Positions 52,911-60,557 of a stretch of 64,000 bases of DNA are shown here, piece after piece (within the stretch, counting starts at the first letter, position 1; every line of letters begins with the position of its first letter). A program made the position numbers and the translations under genes. The notes below the pieces were generated by a model, which was given only the letters and a program-made list of their open reading frames with translations, did no database searches and was not told the origin of the DNA. This DNA is from Lacipirellula parvula (GTDB taxonomy: Bacteria; Planctomycetota; Planctomycetia; Pirellulales; Lacipirellulaceae): contig NZ_AP021861.1 in assembly GCF_009177095.1 (NCBI RefSeq), forward strand, positions 3,392,501 to 3,456,500, read 5' to 3'.

Positions 52911-53370
52911 CCTTTCTGCCCAAGTGGCGACCGAGACGCAGCGCTAGCGTACGCGGCCGAAGATGGCGGGAATGATAGCGAACTGCCGGGAGGCGTCTAG
53001 AGCAGTGCTGGCCGTTGAAAATAGTAAGGTCCGGCGGGGTGCCACTGGCATCCTGCCAGTGCAGATGTGGAAACCCGTTCGGCAATTCTCATTGGTAAGA
53101 TGCCAGTGGCACCCCACGGAGCGGGGCTAGCAAGAGAGAGCCCCAACGGGGCGAGAGTTTATAGCCAGGGGCGTGAGCCCCTGGAACTTGGGTTGATGAA
53201 AGACCGCAGCCCCGGAGGGGCGACAGTGCCGTGGCCTGCTGTCGCCCCTCCGGGGCTGCGGTTATTGCTATCAATGCAAACCGGGGGCTTGCGCCCCCCG
53301 GCTATTTACTTTCGCTCCTTTGGAGCTCGTTTGAATGTGGCTCCGGCGGGGCTGGTTCAATTCGAACGAG
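52911..53370. repeat. Cluster of short palindromes between two minus-strand genes
   Basis: At least five families of small hairpins lie within 270 bp: family E GCCACTGGCATCCTGCCAGT (53039) and an inverted GATGCCAGTGGC at 53099; AGCCCCAACGGGGCGAGA (53139); CAGGGGCGTGAGCCCCTGG (53166); CAGCCCCGGAGGGGCGACAG (53207) with its inverted mate at 53239; and CCGGGGGCTTGCGCCCCCCG (53281). Each has a 4-9 bp GC stem. No gene is seen. Confidence 0.75.
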
Positions 53371-53859
53371 CTAGAACGCTTGGCTTGTGCCTGCTCCGGC
53401 GGGTCGTTGACCCGCGGCTACCGCGTTCTCGGTCTTCGAGAAGTAGGGGTTGAGGATCACTTGCGGGCCGCGGACGGGGGCGACGCTGGTGGTTTGGTCG
53501 ACCGTGTTTGGGGCGACCATCGCGGGGCCTTCGACGGCGGTTGGTTCCGGCGTGACGTACGGGTTGTTAATCACGGCCGGTTGGACTTCTTCGATGACCT
53601 CGGGAGTCATCACGCCCGGCGGGTAGGCGAAGGGGCTGTAACCGTAGGTGCGCGGCACCGGTTGGCTGTAGTAGACCGGCGGGAAGGCGGCGAAGTAGGG
53701 GACGTTGTCGGCCATGACGCCGTAGAGGCGGCCCATGTCCCAGGCTCCAAAGCCACCGCCGTAGCCGCCGCCGTAGGGGCCGCATTGGGCGTGGGCCTGG
53801 CTGCCGGCGGATGCGGCGGCGAGGAGGAAGGCAGACAACAAGATTCGTCGGAAGTTCAT
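53371..53859 (-). CDS. Small secreted Gly/Pro/Tyr-rich protein
   Basis: A 162-residue protein with a signal peptide at about 1-24 (RRILLSAFLLAAASAGSQAHAQ), then a Gly/Tyr-rich segment (GPYGGGYGGGFGAWDMGRLY), and a Pro/Val/Tyr-rich body without regular domain. The start at 53859 is chosen for the signal peptide; the longer open frame to 54108 has no homology character. The last residues (AVAAGQRPAGAGTSQAF) are coded by a family D repeat (53394-53425), so the C-terminus seems repeat-derived. Function unknown; perhaps an envelope or surface component. Confidence 0.65.
   Translation of the reverse strand: MNFRRILLSAFLLAAASAGSQAHAQCGPYGGGYGGGFGAWDMGRLYGVMADNVPYFAAFPPVYYSQPVPRTYGYSPFAYPPGVMTPEVIEEVQPAVINNPYVTPEPTAVEGPAMVAPNTVDQTTSVAPVRGPQVILNPYFSKTENAVAAGQRPAGAGTSQAF
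53394..53425. repeat. Family D palindrome coding the C-terminus of the small secreted protein
   Basis: CTCCGGCGGGTCGTTGACCC then GCGGCTACCGCG, on the minus strand read as AVAAGQRPAGA. Same core as at 49519. Confidence 0.8.
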
Positions 53860-54102
53860 CGTGGGGACGCCTCGGGGGTGAGTCTCGCGGTAGGTGCAAC
53901 GACTCGACTTGGTCGCTCTCCTATCCAGCCTAATCAGCCGAGTTTTCGCCGCAACGGTGGGGTGGGAGGGGGCGTGCGGGTTGTGAGGGCGTTTTTGGGG
54001 GAACGGCGGGCAATTTTGGGGTTCAAACGCGGGGCGTGGGCGATTTATTTGAAGCGGATTTGTTTGCGGTAGGAATTCATCCCAATAGAGTCCGAAATTC
54101 AG

Positions 54103-54242
54103 CCCCAACGGGGCGAAAGAATGTAGCCGGGGGCGTGAGCCCCCGGCTACACCATGCCGCTCCTTCGGAGCTTAATGCACAGCATCGATTCCGACCGCAA
54201 GTCTCTTGGCAGTTCTGCACTGGCAAGATGCCAGTGGCACCC
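54103..54242. repeat. Cluster of short palindromes
   Basis: AGCCCCAACGGGGCGAAAG (about 54102), TAGCCGGGGGCGTGAGCCCC (54124), CTCCTTCGGAGC (54160), and CACTGGCAAGATGCCAGTGG (54219). The same families as at 53036-53305. It lies between two minus-strand genes and holds no ORF of coding character. Confidence 0.75.
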
Positions 54243-54263
54243 GGAAGCAATGCATGGCGTCGC

Positions 54264-55763
54264 TCACTCGTCGCGGCCGTACTTTAGATAGAACTTATTT
54301 TGAAAGACCCCGTCGGGATCGTATTTCCGCTTCTGGGCGAAAAACTCCGCCCCTTGCGGATACGCGCGGGCGAACTCCGCCGGCGTGGCATGCAGGCGAT
54401 ACGGCAAATAGTACCGCCCGCCGGCGGCGAGGGAGGCTTCGATCAGCGCTTGCGACACCGTTTCCATTTCAGCTTCAGCGGCGGCGGTCGTGGGCTGATT
54501 GAAGAGCATCACGAACGCGAACATCTCTTCGGTCGCGTAGCGGAGGAACGTGTCGCGGTCCTCCTCGACGAAGCGGACCGTTACGTTGAGCAGGTCGACG
54601 TCGTGCTTGGGGATCGTCTCGCGAAGCGCGGCGATGAAGCTGGCGACGCCGCTGCGGGGGACGAAGTACTCGTGCAAGATGTCGGTCGACGCGGCGGAAC
54701 GATTTTGGAAGACTTCGACTCCTTCGTTAAGGAGCTGGTTCCGTGAAAAGTATTCCTTGTTGAGATGGGGCTGCAGCTTCGCCTCGGCGGACCAGCGGAG
54801 CTCTTTGCCGTAGTCGCTGCCGACGGAGCCGCGGAACAAGTTACGGCGGAGTTTGATCGAATTGGCCGAGGCCAGCGGCGGAATCGAGCCGTCGGGGGCT
54901 TCGTGGAAGACGTTGATGATCACGTCTTCGAGAAAATGCGACGGTGCGATGCCGAGCCGGCCGTAGGCCATCGCCACGTCGTCGCGGCCGGCAATCTCGG
55001 CGTCGTAGGTGGCGAGCGCCTGGTTGAGCGGGACGACAAATTGTTCGAGGCGGTAGCGGGCGTTCGGAATCACGCGCAAGTCGGCGTCGAGGATCACGCC
55101 GAACAGGCCGTAGCCGCCGAGGGCGAGGGCGAAGAGTTCGGCGTTCTCGGTGCGACTGCACGTTTTGATCGTGCCGTCGGCAAGCAGCAGCCGAAAACTT
55201 TCGACCGTCGAGGCGATCGGCGGGCGGCCATACTGCCAGCCGTGGCAGTTGACGCTGAGCGAACCGCCGACCGTGAAACTGTTGTTCGACTGCATCACTG
55301 CGACCGAGCGGCCGACCGGATCGAGGTAGGGGATAATCTCCGACCAGCGGGCGCCGGCCTGGACGCGGAGGAGGTTCGTGGCGGGATCGAACGACATCGC
55401 GTGGAACGGCGTCATGTCGATAACGATGCCGTCGGGCGAGATCGTGTGGCCTCCCATCGAATGGCGGGCGCCGGCGATCGAAACACTGAGCTTGTCGCGG
55501 CGGGCGCGGACGAGGAGGTCGCGAAGCTGCGATTCGGCTGCGGCGGGATCGGCGGGGATCGGCCAAACTTCGGCGACGTGCGCGGCGTTTAGCCGGCTGG
55601 CGTCGTCGATGTAGCCGGCCGCCAGTGGCTGCAGCTGGTCGGCGTCCTGCCAGGCGACGGTGGCGAGGTGCCCTGCCGGCCGCGAGACGGAAACGACGAT
55701 GACGATGGCTACGATGAGGAGGGCGAGGAGAATTTTTCGCCGGCGCGTGAGGGGCCTTCGCAT
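54264..55763 (-). CDS. FAD-binding oxidase, aldonolactone-oxidase-like
   Basis: A 499-residue flavoenzyme. A membrane segment at about 10-27 (ILLALLIVAIVIVVSVS) anchors it. The PP-loop FAD-binding domain is visible: LSVSIAGARHSMGGHTISPD (the His may hold FAD covalently), SNNSFTVGGSLSVNCHGWQYG and ALALGGYGLFGVILDADLRV. The C-terminal part matches the D-arabinono-1,4-lactone oxidase/GlcD-like superfamily, ending YDPDGVFQNKFYLKYG. The likely role is oxidation of an alditol, aldonolactone or similar sugar-derived substrate. Start at 55763 is chosen because the upstream frame reads into a hairpin repeat. Confidence 0.85.
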   Translation of the reverse strand: MRRPLTRRRKILLALLIVAIVIVVSVSRPAGHLATVAWQDADQLQPLAAGYIDDASRLNAAHVAEVWPIPADPAAAESQLRDLLVRARRDKLSVSIAGARHSMGGHTISPDGIVIDMTPFHAMSFDPATNLLRVQAGARWSEIIPYLDPVGRSVAVMQSNNSFTVGGSLSVNCHGWQYGRPPIASTVESFRLLLADGTIKTCSRTENAELFALALGGYGLFGVILDADLRVIPNARYRLEQFVVPLNQALATYDAEIAGRDDVAMAYGRLGIAPSHFLEDVIINVFHEAPDGSIPPLASANSIKLRRNLFRGSVGSDYGKELRWSAEAKLQPHLNKEYFSRNQLLNEGVEVFQNRSAASTDILHEYFVPRSGVASFIAALRETIPKHDVDLLNVTVRFVEEDRDTFLRYATEEMFAFVMLFNQPTTAAAEAEMETVSQALIEASLAAGGRYYLPYRLHATPAEFARAYPQGAEFFAQKRKYDPDGVFQNKFYLKYGRDE

Positions 55764-55809
55764 TGGCGGTTGGGAGTTAGAATGGTGGGTTTGAGAATCA
55801 CGAACTTGT

Positions 55810-55912
55810 GGTCCCCTCCCCCTTGAGGGGAGGGTTAGGGAGGGGGGAGTGGTGCGTGTACCAGCGTTCCACCCCCTCCCCATCCCTCCCCTCAAGGGGG
55901 AGGGAGCCAGAC
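55810..55912. repeat. Long hairpin repeat, family A, copy 4, inverted orientation
   Basis: The right-to-left version of the unit at 15411: GGTCCCCTCCCCCTTGAGGG opens it and CAAGGGGGAGGGAGCC closes it, with GTGTACCAGCG in the centre. Here it separates two divergent genes, so it cannot be only a terminator. Confidence 0.86.
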
Positions 55913-55987
55913 GTTTTGTTTTTGAGTTGTAACGACTTTTGCATCGTTTTTACCAGTTCACGTTATTTGAAACCTTGCGTTCGCTTG

Positions 55988-57118
55988 ATGTCGCCAGTCG
56001 AACTCACCGCTGCTTTGAAGTTGCGAGCCCGTGAATTGGGTTTTGCGCTGGCGGGCGTGTGCGAGGCGGCGGCGCCGAACGGCGTCGCGCGGCTCGGCGA
56101 GTGGCTTGATCGCGGTTATGCGGGGCAGATGAAGTATCTGCATGACCGGCGCGAGGCATATGCTCATCCGCGGTATGTCCTTGAGGGGGTGCGGAGCTTG
56201 CTGCTGCTGGGGTTGCCGTACCGCACGGTCGAGGCGGCGCCGGCGGAGGCTGGCGAGGGACGGGTCGCGCGATATGCGTGGGGCGAAGCGGACTACCACG
56301 ACGTGATTCGCGACAAGCTGCACGATCTTGCCGATTACTTGCGCGAGCTGGCCCCCACAGCGACGACGCGGGGCGTGGTCGATACGGCGCCGCTGCTGGA
56401 GCGGGAGTTCGCGCAGCGGGCGGGCTTGGGATGGGTCGGCAAGAATACCCTGCTGCTTAGCCGCGACGCGGGGAGCTATTTCTTTCTTGCCGCGCTGCTG
56501 ACCGATGTGGAGCTGGCCGCGGACGAAGCGTTTGAGGCCGATCACTGCGGCACGTGCACGGCGTGCCTCGATGCGTGCCCAACGCAGGCGTTTCCGCAGG
56601 CGGGGGTGCTCGATGCGTCGCGATGCATTAGTTATCTCACGATCGAATTGCGGGATCACATTCCGGCCGAACTGCGGCCCGGCATGCGCGACTGGGTCTT
56701 CGGCTGCGACGTCTGCCAAGAAGTTTGCCCGTGGAATCGGTTCGCGCCGGTGAGCGAGATCGAGCGGTTGCAGCCGGTGGAGGCGATGAACCCACTGGAG
56801 CTGACGTCGCTCTTTGCGATGGATGACGACGCGTTCCGGCGACGGTTTCGCAAGACGCCGCTGTGGCGGCCGCATCGGGATGGATTACTACGCAACGCGG
56901 CAATTGTGTTGGGGAATCAGGGACGGGCGTCGGCGCTGCCGGCGCTTGCGCGGGGGTTGAATGATGTAGCGCCCCTCGTGCGGGCGGCGACCGCGTGGGC
57001 GCTGGGCCGGATCGCGGCGGCGGAGCCCGAAGCGGGGGCGGCGGCGTTGTTGCGGGCGCGATTGGGGATCGAAGAGGACGCGACGGTTCGTGCAGAAATA
57101 TTGGGAGCGATGCCTTGA
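55988..57118 (+). CDS. queG: Epoxyqueuosine reductase
   Basis: A 376-residue enzyme that reduces epoxyqueuosine to queuosine in tRNA. Seen: D132 in VVDTAPLLEREFAQRAGLGW, the conserved catalytic region, GWVGKNTLLLS, the first 4Fe-4S motif CGTCTACLDACPT (C187, C190, C193, C197), C213 and the second motif CDVCQEVCPWN (C240, C243, C247), and LRDHIPAELRPGMRDWVFGC. The C-terminal part (about 300-375) is a HEAT-like helical repeat (LARGLNDVAPLVRAATAWAL). The cobalamin-binding region is not evident by motif. ATG at 55988 is the first that fits the family start; the frame upstream includes a repeat. Confidence 0.92.
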   Translation: MSPVELTAALKLRARELGFALAGVCEAAAPNGVARLGEWLDRGYAGQMKYLHDRREAYAHPRYVLEGVRSLLLLGLPYRTVEAAPAEAGEGRVARYAWGEADYHDVIRDKLHDLADYLRELAPTATTRGVVDTAPLLEREFAQRAGLGWVGKNTLLLSRDAGSYFFLAALLTDVELAADEAFEADHCGTCTACLDACPTQAFPQAGVLDASRCISYLTIELRDHIPAELRPGMRDWVFGCDVCQEVCPWNRFAPVSEIERLQPVEAMNPLELTSLFAMDDDAFRRRFRKTPLWRPHRDGLLRNAAIVLGNQGRASALPALARGLNDVAPLVRAATAWALGRIAAAEPEAGAAALLRARLGIEEDATVRAEILGAMP

Positions 57119-57273
57119 GTAACACACCAATGCACGAGCCGTGTGAAGAATAGCCCAGAAAGGGGCGACATGATGTAGCACACTAAACGTCAAAGTGATC
57201 TTGGAGTACCTGAATCTAATCATGCACCACGGAAGCACTATTTAAGTGCGTGCTGATCCACTCTGAATGTTGT

Positions 57274-57375
57274 GGCTCCCTCCCCCTTGAGGGGAGGGCT
57301 GGGGAGGGGGTGGAACCCTGGTACCCGCTGCCGACCCCCTCCCTAACCCTCCCCTCAAGGGGGAGGGGACCTCAT
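57274..57375. repeat. Long hairpin repeat, family A, copy 5
   Basis: Same unit as at 15411, with the CCTGGTACCCGCTGCC centre, in the 432-bp gap between queG and the dihydrouridine synthase gene. The rest of that gap (57119-57273, 57376-57550) shows no gene. Confidence 0.88.
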
Positions 57376-57550
57376 GGTTTCGTTATATGGAAGACTGGGG
57401 CTTGCAGTTGGATGAGCTTTTTTTGCCAGAGATTAGAGAATGCAGGGGATGCTTGAGTCGCTCGGCAACCATGATTGATCATTCAATCACACGCCGTCGC
57501 GCTTGACGGCGACGCTCGTTGTCGAAAAATGGGGCTTCCTACCTAAACCA

Positions 57551-58627
57551 ATGACCACTGCCACGACTCACTCGCTGAAGCCCCTCCGCATCGGGAATAT
57601 CGAACTCGATTTCCCCGTGGTGCAGGCTGCGCTGAGCGGGTACAGCGACACCGCGATGCGGGTGATCGCCCGCCGCCTCGGGGCGAGCTACACGCTGTGC
57701 GAGGTGATGCTCGATTACTTCATCATGCAGGTGAAGGATCGGCCGCGGAACAGTCACCTGATGCACGTGGCCGACGAGGAGCATCCGGTCGCGGGGCAGT
57801 TGATGGGCGCCGAACCGGAGCAGTTTGGGCCGGCGGCGGTGAAGCTGGTCGAAAAGGGCTTCGACGTCATCGACATCAACTTCGGCTGCCCGGTGAAGAA
57901 GGTGCTGGGGCGGTGCCGCGGCGGGTTTCATTTGAGTCAGCCGGAAGTGGCGCTCGAGATTGTGAGCCGCGTCCGCGACGCGGTGTCGGCGCATGTTCCG
58001 GTGACGCTCAAAATGCGGCGCGGGATTGATGATTCGGCCGAGAGCCGCGAGAAGTTCTTTGAGATCTTCGACGGCGCCTACGCGCGGGGCGTCGTGGCAG
58101 TGACCGTGCATGGCCGGACGGTGCTGCAGCGATACGACGGGCCGTCGCGATGGGAATTTTTGCGGGAGCTAAAGGCGTACGCCGGCGACCGCGTGATTCT
58201 CGGCAGCGGCGATTTGTTCAACGCCCAGGCATGCCTCGACATGATGGAGTACACCGGCGTCGATGGCGTGACGGTCGCCCGCGGGTGCATCGGCAATCCG
58301 TGGGTGTTTCAGCAGTGTCGAGCACTCGCAGCGGGGCAACCGCTACCCGCGCCGCCGACGCTGCACGAACAGCGCGAGGTGATCGCCGAGCATTACCGCC
58401 TTGCCGAAGAACTGTATGGCGCCGAGCGGTGCATCCCGACGATGCGGAAGTTTGGCATCAAGTACTCGCAGCTCCATCCGCAACACAACGAGGTGCGGGC
58501 GGCCTTCGGCACGGTGAAGATCGTCGGCGGCTGGCGGGATGTGCTCGCAAAGTGGTACAGCATCGACGGGCCGGGCGTTCATCCGGCAATTGAGGAGCCG
58601 AACCCGTTAGCGTCGCCGGCGGAGTGA
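57551..58627 (+). CDS. tRNA-dihydrouridine synthase (DusB-like)
   Basis: A 358-residue flavoenzyme that reduces uridine in the D-loop of tRNA. Seen: VVQAALSGYSDTAMRVIARR (FMN site), INFGCPVKKVLGRCRGGFHL (catalytic C113 and the K-V motif), VPVTLKMRRGIDDS, VAVTVHGRTVLQRYDGPSRW, ILGSGDLFNAQACLDMMEYTGVDGVTVARGCIGNPW, i.e. all Dus family blocks. The start ATG at 57551 is chosen for similarity; a frame to 57503 would add 16 non-conserved residues. Length is somewhat above the DusB average owing to a C-terminal tail with RNA-binding-like helices. Which uridine it modifies is unclear. Confidence 0.92.
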   Translation: MTTATTHSLKPLRIGNIELDFPVVQAALSGYSDTAMRVIARRLGASYTLCEVMLDYFIMQVKDRPRNSHLMHVADEEHPVAGQLMGAEPEQFGPAAVKLVEKGFDVIDINFGCPVKKVLGRCRGGFHLSQPEVALEIVSRVRDAVSAHVPVTLKMRRGIDDSAESREKFFEIFDGAYARGVVAVTVHGRTVLQRYDGPSRWEFLRELKAYAGDRVILGSGDLFNAQACLDMMEYTGVDGVTVARGCIGNPWVFQQCRALAAGQPLPAPPTLHEQREVIAEHYRLAEELYGAERCIPTMRKFGIKYSQLHPQHNEVRAAFGTVKIVGGWRDVLAKWYSIDGPGVHPAIEEPNPLASPAE

Positions 58628-58679
58628 ACCTGCGCGGGGCGGGGGCTGTCTTGTTCGGCACGCAAACTCGCATTTGAGG

Positions 58680-58832
58680 CTCCCTCCCCCTGGAGGGAGC
58701 AACGAGCACGGTCGCCAGTGGCGATCGTGCGTAGGCGGTAGCCCGTGCGTAGCACCGGGCTGGGGAGGGGGGAGAAGCTGGTACCCGCCGCGCTCACCCC
58801 TCCCTAACCCTCCCCATCAAGGGGAGGGGACC
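58680..58832. repeat. Long hairpin repeat, family A, copy 6, with nested insertion
   Basis: The unit starts TCCCTCCCCCTGGAGGGAG, but after GGAGGG about 60 bp (58699-58759) interrupt it before CTGGGGAGGGG resumes. The insert holds its own inverted repeats, CACGGTCGCCAGTGGCGATC and GCCCGTGC-GTA-GCACCGGGC. The rest, to 58832, is normal. It seems one palindromic element has jumped into another. Confidence 0.82.
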
Positions 58833-58867
58833 AGAACATTCTTGTGTTGAGCGTGGCTCAGCGAAGC

Positions 58868-58891
58868 GCCCCCGGGCGGAGCCCGGGGCTA
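58868..58891. repeat. Family B palindrome before the MATE gene
   Basis: GCCCCCGGGCGGAGCCCGGG followed by GCTA, 31 bp upstream of the MATE start codon. Confidence 0.82.
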
Positions 58892-58922
58892 GGGGTACGA
58901 GCAACAGCGATAGGCGGAATTC

Positions 58923-60401
58923 ATGTCGAACGGAAGCGAAGCGAGCGAAACAACGTCTTGGTGGTCGCGACCCGCTGGGGGCCGGGAGGTGCTGCAGATT
59001 GCGGTGCCGATGGTCGTGACGACGCTCTCGTGGACGTTGATGAACTTCATCGACTCCGCGATTCTGATGCAGGTTTCCGGCACGGCGATGGCCGCGGCCT
59101 ATCAGGCGGGCATCATTTGGTTCGCGGCGCTCAGCCTGTTCTGGGGCATCTGTTCGTATAGCAGCACGTTCGTTGCGCAATATTTCGGCGACGAGCAGCC
59201 GAACAAAATCGGCCCTGCGGTGTGGCAAGGGGTGTGGCTCGCGCTGTCGTTCTCGCTGCTTGTGCCGGTGGCGCAATGGTTCGCGCCGCGGCTGTTCGAT
59301 CTGTTCGGCCACGAGGAAGAACTGGCGCGGATGGAGGCGCTGTTCTTTCAGATTCTTTGTTACGGCGCCCCCGGAATGCTCATGGCGCAGTCGCTCGAAT
59401 GTTTTTACAGCGGCCGCGGCAAGACGTGGGTGGTGATGCTAGTCGACGCCGGCGCCGTGATGGTGAATCTCATCCTGGCGGTGGTGCTGGTGCAGGGGTG
59501 GTTCGGCATCGAGTCGTGGGGGATTGCCGGCGCCGCGTGGGCGACCGTCCTGGCCCAGTGGTGTCGCGCTGTTTCGTTTGCCGCGCTCGTGCTCATGCCG
59601 GCAAACCGCGCGGCGTTCAACACGGCCGACATGAAGCCGGACGGCCAACTGCTGCGGCGGATGATTCGTTTTGGCGGGCCGAGCGGCGCGCAGATGATGC
59701 TCGACGTGACCGGTTTCGCGCTGTTCATGATGTTCGTCGCAACGATCGGCGTCGCCGAAGCAGAAGCGACGAGCTTGGCGTTTCGCGTGAGCCAGGTGGC
59801 GTTCATGCCGGTGTGGGGCCTGGGAATGGCAACAGCGGTGCTTGTGGGGCAGAAGCTTGGCGAAGATCGGCCAGAGCTGGCTCAGCGGGCCGCGCGGACG
59901 ACGCTGTCGATGAGCCTCGTCTATATGGGGGCGATTTCGCTGGTGTTCGTGTTCGCGCCGCGGGTGTTTCTGCAGACGTTCTTCACGCATGGCGAGGTTC
60001 CCGCGGCGTCGGTTGCGGAGGAGGTTTCGCCGGGGGACGCGAAGCCGCAAGCGGCTGGTTTGGAGGAGGAGCCGGCGAAGGCGGAAGTCGAGGCGATGAC
60101 GAGCTACCTGATGCGGTTCGTGGCGGCGTACAACATGTTCGACGCGGCGGTCATCATCTTAGTGAGCGTGCTGCGCGGCGCCGGCGATACGCGGTTCGTG
60201 ATGATCGTCAGTTGCTTTATGTCGACGCTGATGTGGCTCGGCAGCCTCGTTGGCGTCTATGTACTGAAGTTTGACGTCTACGCGGCGTGGTGGTTTATTG
60301 CGATTTGGGTGTCGACGCTGGCCGTGGTTTACGTGCTGCGGTATCGCACCGGCAAGTGGCAGGCGATGCGGGTGATTGATCAGGTGCATCACGCGCATTA
60401 G
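58923..60401 (+). CDS. MATE-family multidrug/toxic-compound extrusion transporter
   Basis: A 492-residue membrane protein with twelve TM segments in two homologous halves. Seen: VLQIAVPMVVTTLSWTLMNF (TM1), IDSAILMQVSGTAMAAA, and the start of the second half RMIRFGGPSGAQMMLDVTGF; VGQKLGEDRPELAQRAARTT is the loop typical for the family. The family couples Na+ or H+ entry to export of cationic compounds. An unusual acidic insert of about 40 residues (EVPAASVAEEVSPGDAKPQA..) lies in a loop near residue 360. The start ATG at 58923 follows a family B repeat by 31 bp; no good ribosome binding site is seen. Confidence 0.9.
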   Translation: MSNGSEASETTSWWSRPAGGREVLQIAVPMVVTTLSWTLMNFIDSAILMQVSGTAMAAAYQAGIIWFAALSLFWGICSYSSTFVAQYFGDEQPNKIGPAVWQGVWLALSFSLLVPVAQWFAPRLFDLFGHEEELARMEALFFQILCYGAPGMLMAQSLECFYSGRGKTWVVMLVDAGAVMVNLILAVVLVQGWFGIESWGIAGAAWATVLAQWCRAVSFAALVLMPANRAAFNTADMKPDGQLLRRMIRFGGPSGAQMMLDVTGFALFMMFVATIGVAEAEATSLAFRVSQVAFMPVWGLGMATAVLVGQKLGEDRPELAQRAARTTLSMSLVYMGAISLVFVFAPRVFLQTFFTHGEVPAASVAEEVSPGDAKPQAAGLEEEPAKAEVEAMTSYLMRFVAAYNMFDAAVIILVSVLRGAGDTRFVMIVSCFMSTLMWLGSLVGVYVLKFDVYAAWWFIAIWVSTLAVVYVLRYRTGKWQAMRVIDQVHHAH

Positions 60402-60420
60402 TGCCCCCCGCGCACCCTCT

Positions 60421-60522
60421 GGCTCCCTCCCCCTGGAGGGGAGGGTTGGGGAGGGGGGATCGCGCCTGGTACCAGCTGCCGCCACCCCTCCCTAGCCCTC
60501 CCCATCAAGGGGAGGGGACCTC
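60421..60522. repeat. Long hairpin repeat, family A, copy 7
   Basis: Same unit as at 15411, with CTGGTACCAGCTGCCGCC in the centre, between the MATE gene and the convergent large gene. Confidence 0.88.
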
Positions 60523-60557
60523 AACATTGATTGTATGTTAGGGCCGGCGCCACAACG

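Noticed and set aside
53036-54242. CRISPR array
   Set aside because: The repeats here are short unlike palindromes of several families with no regular spacer length and no cas genes.
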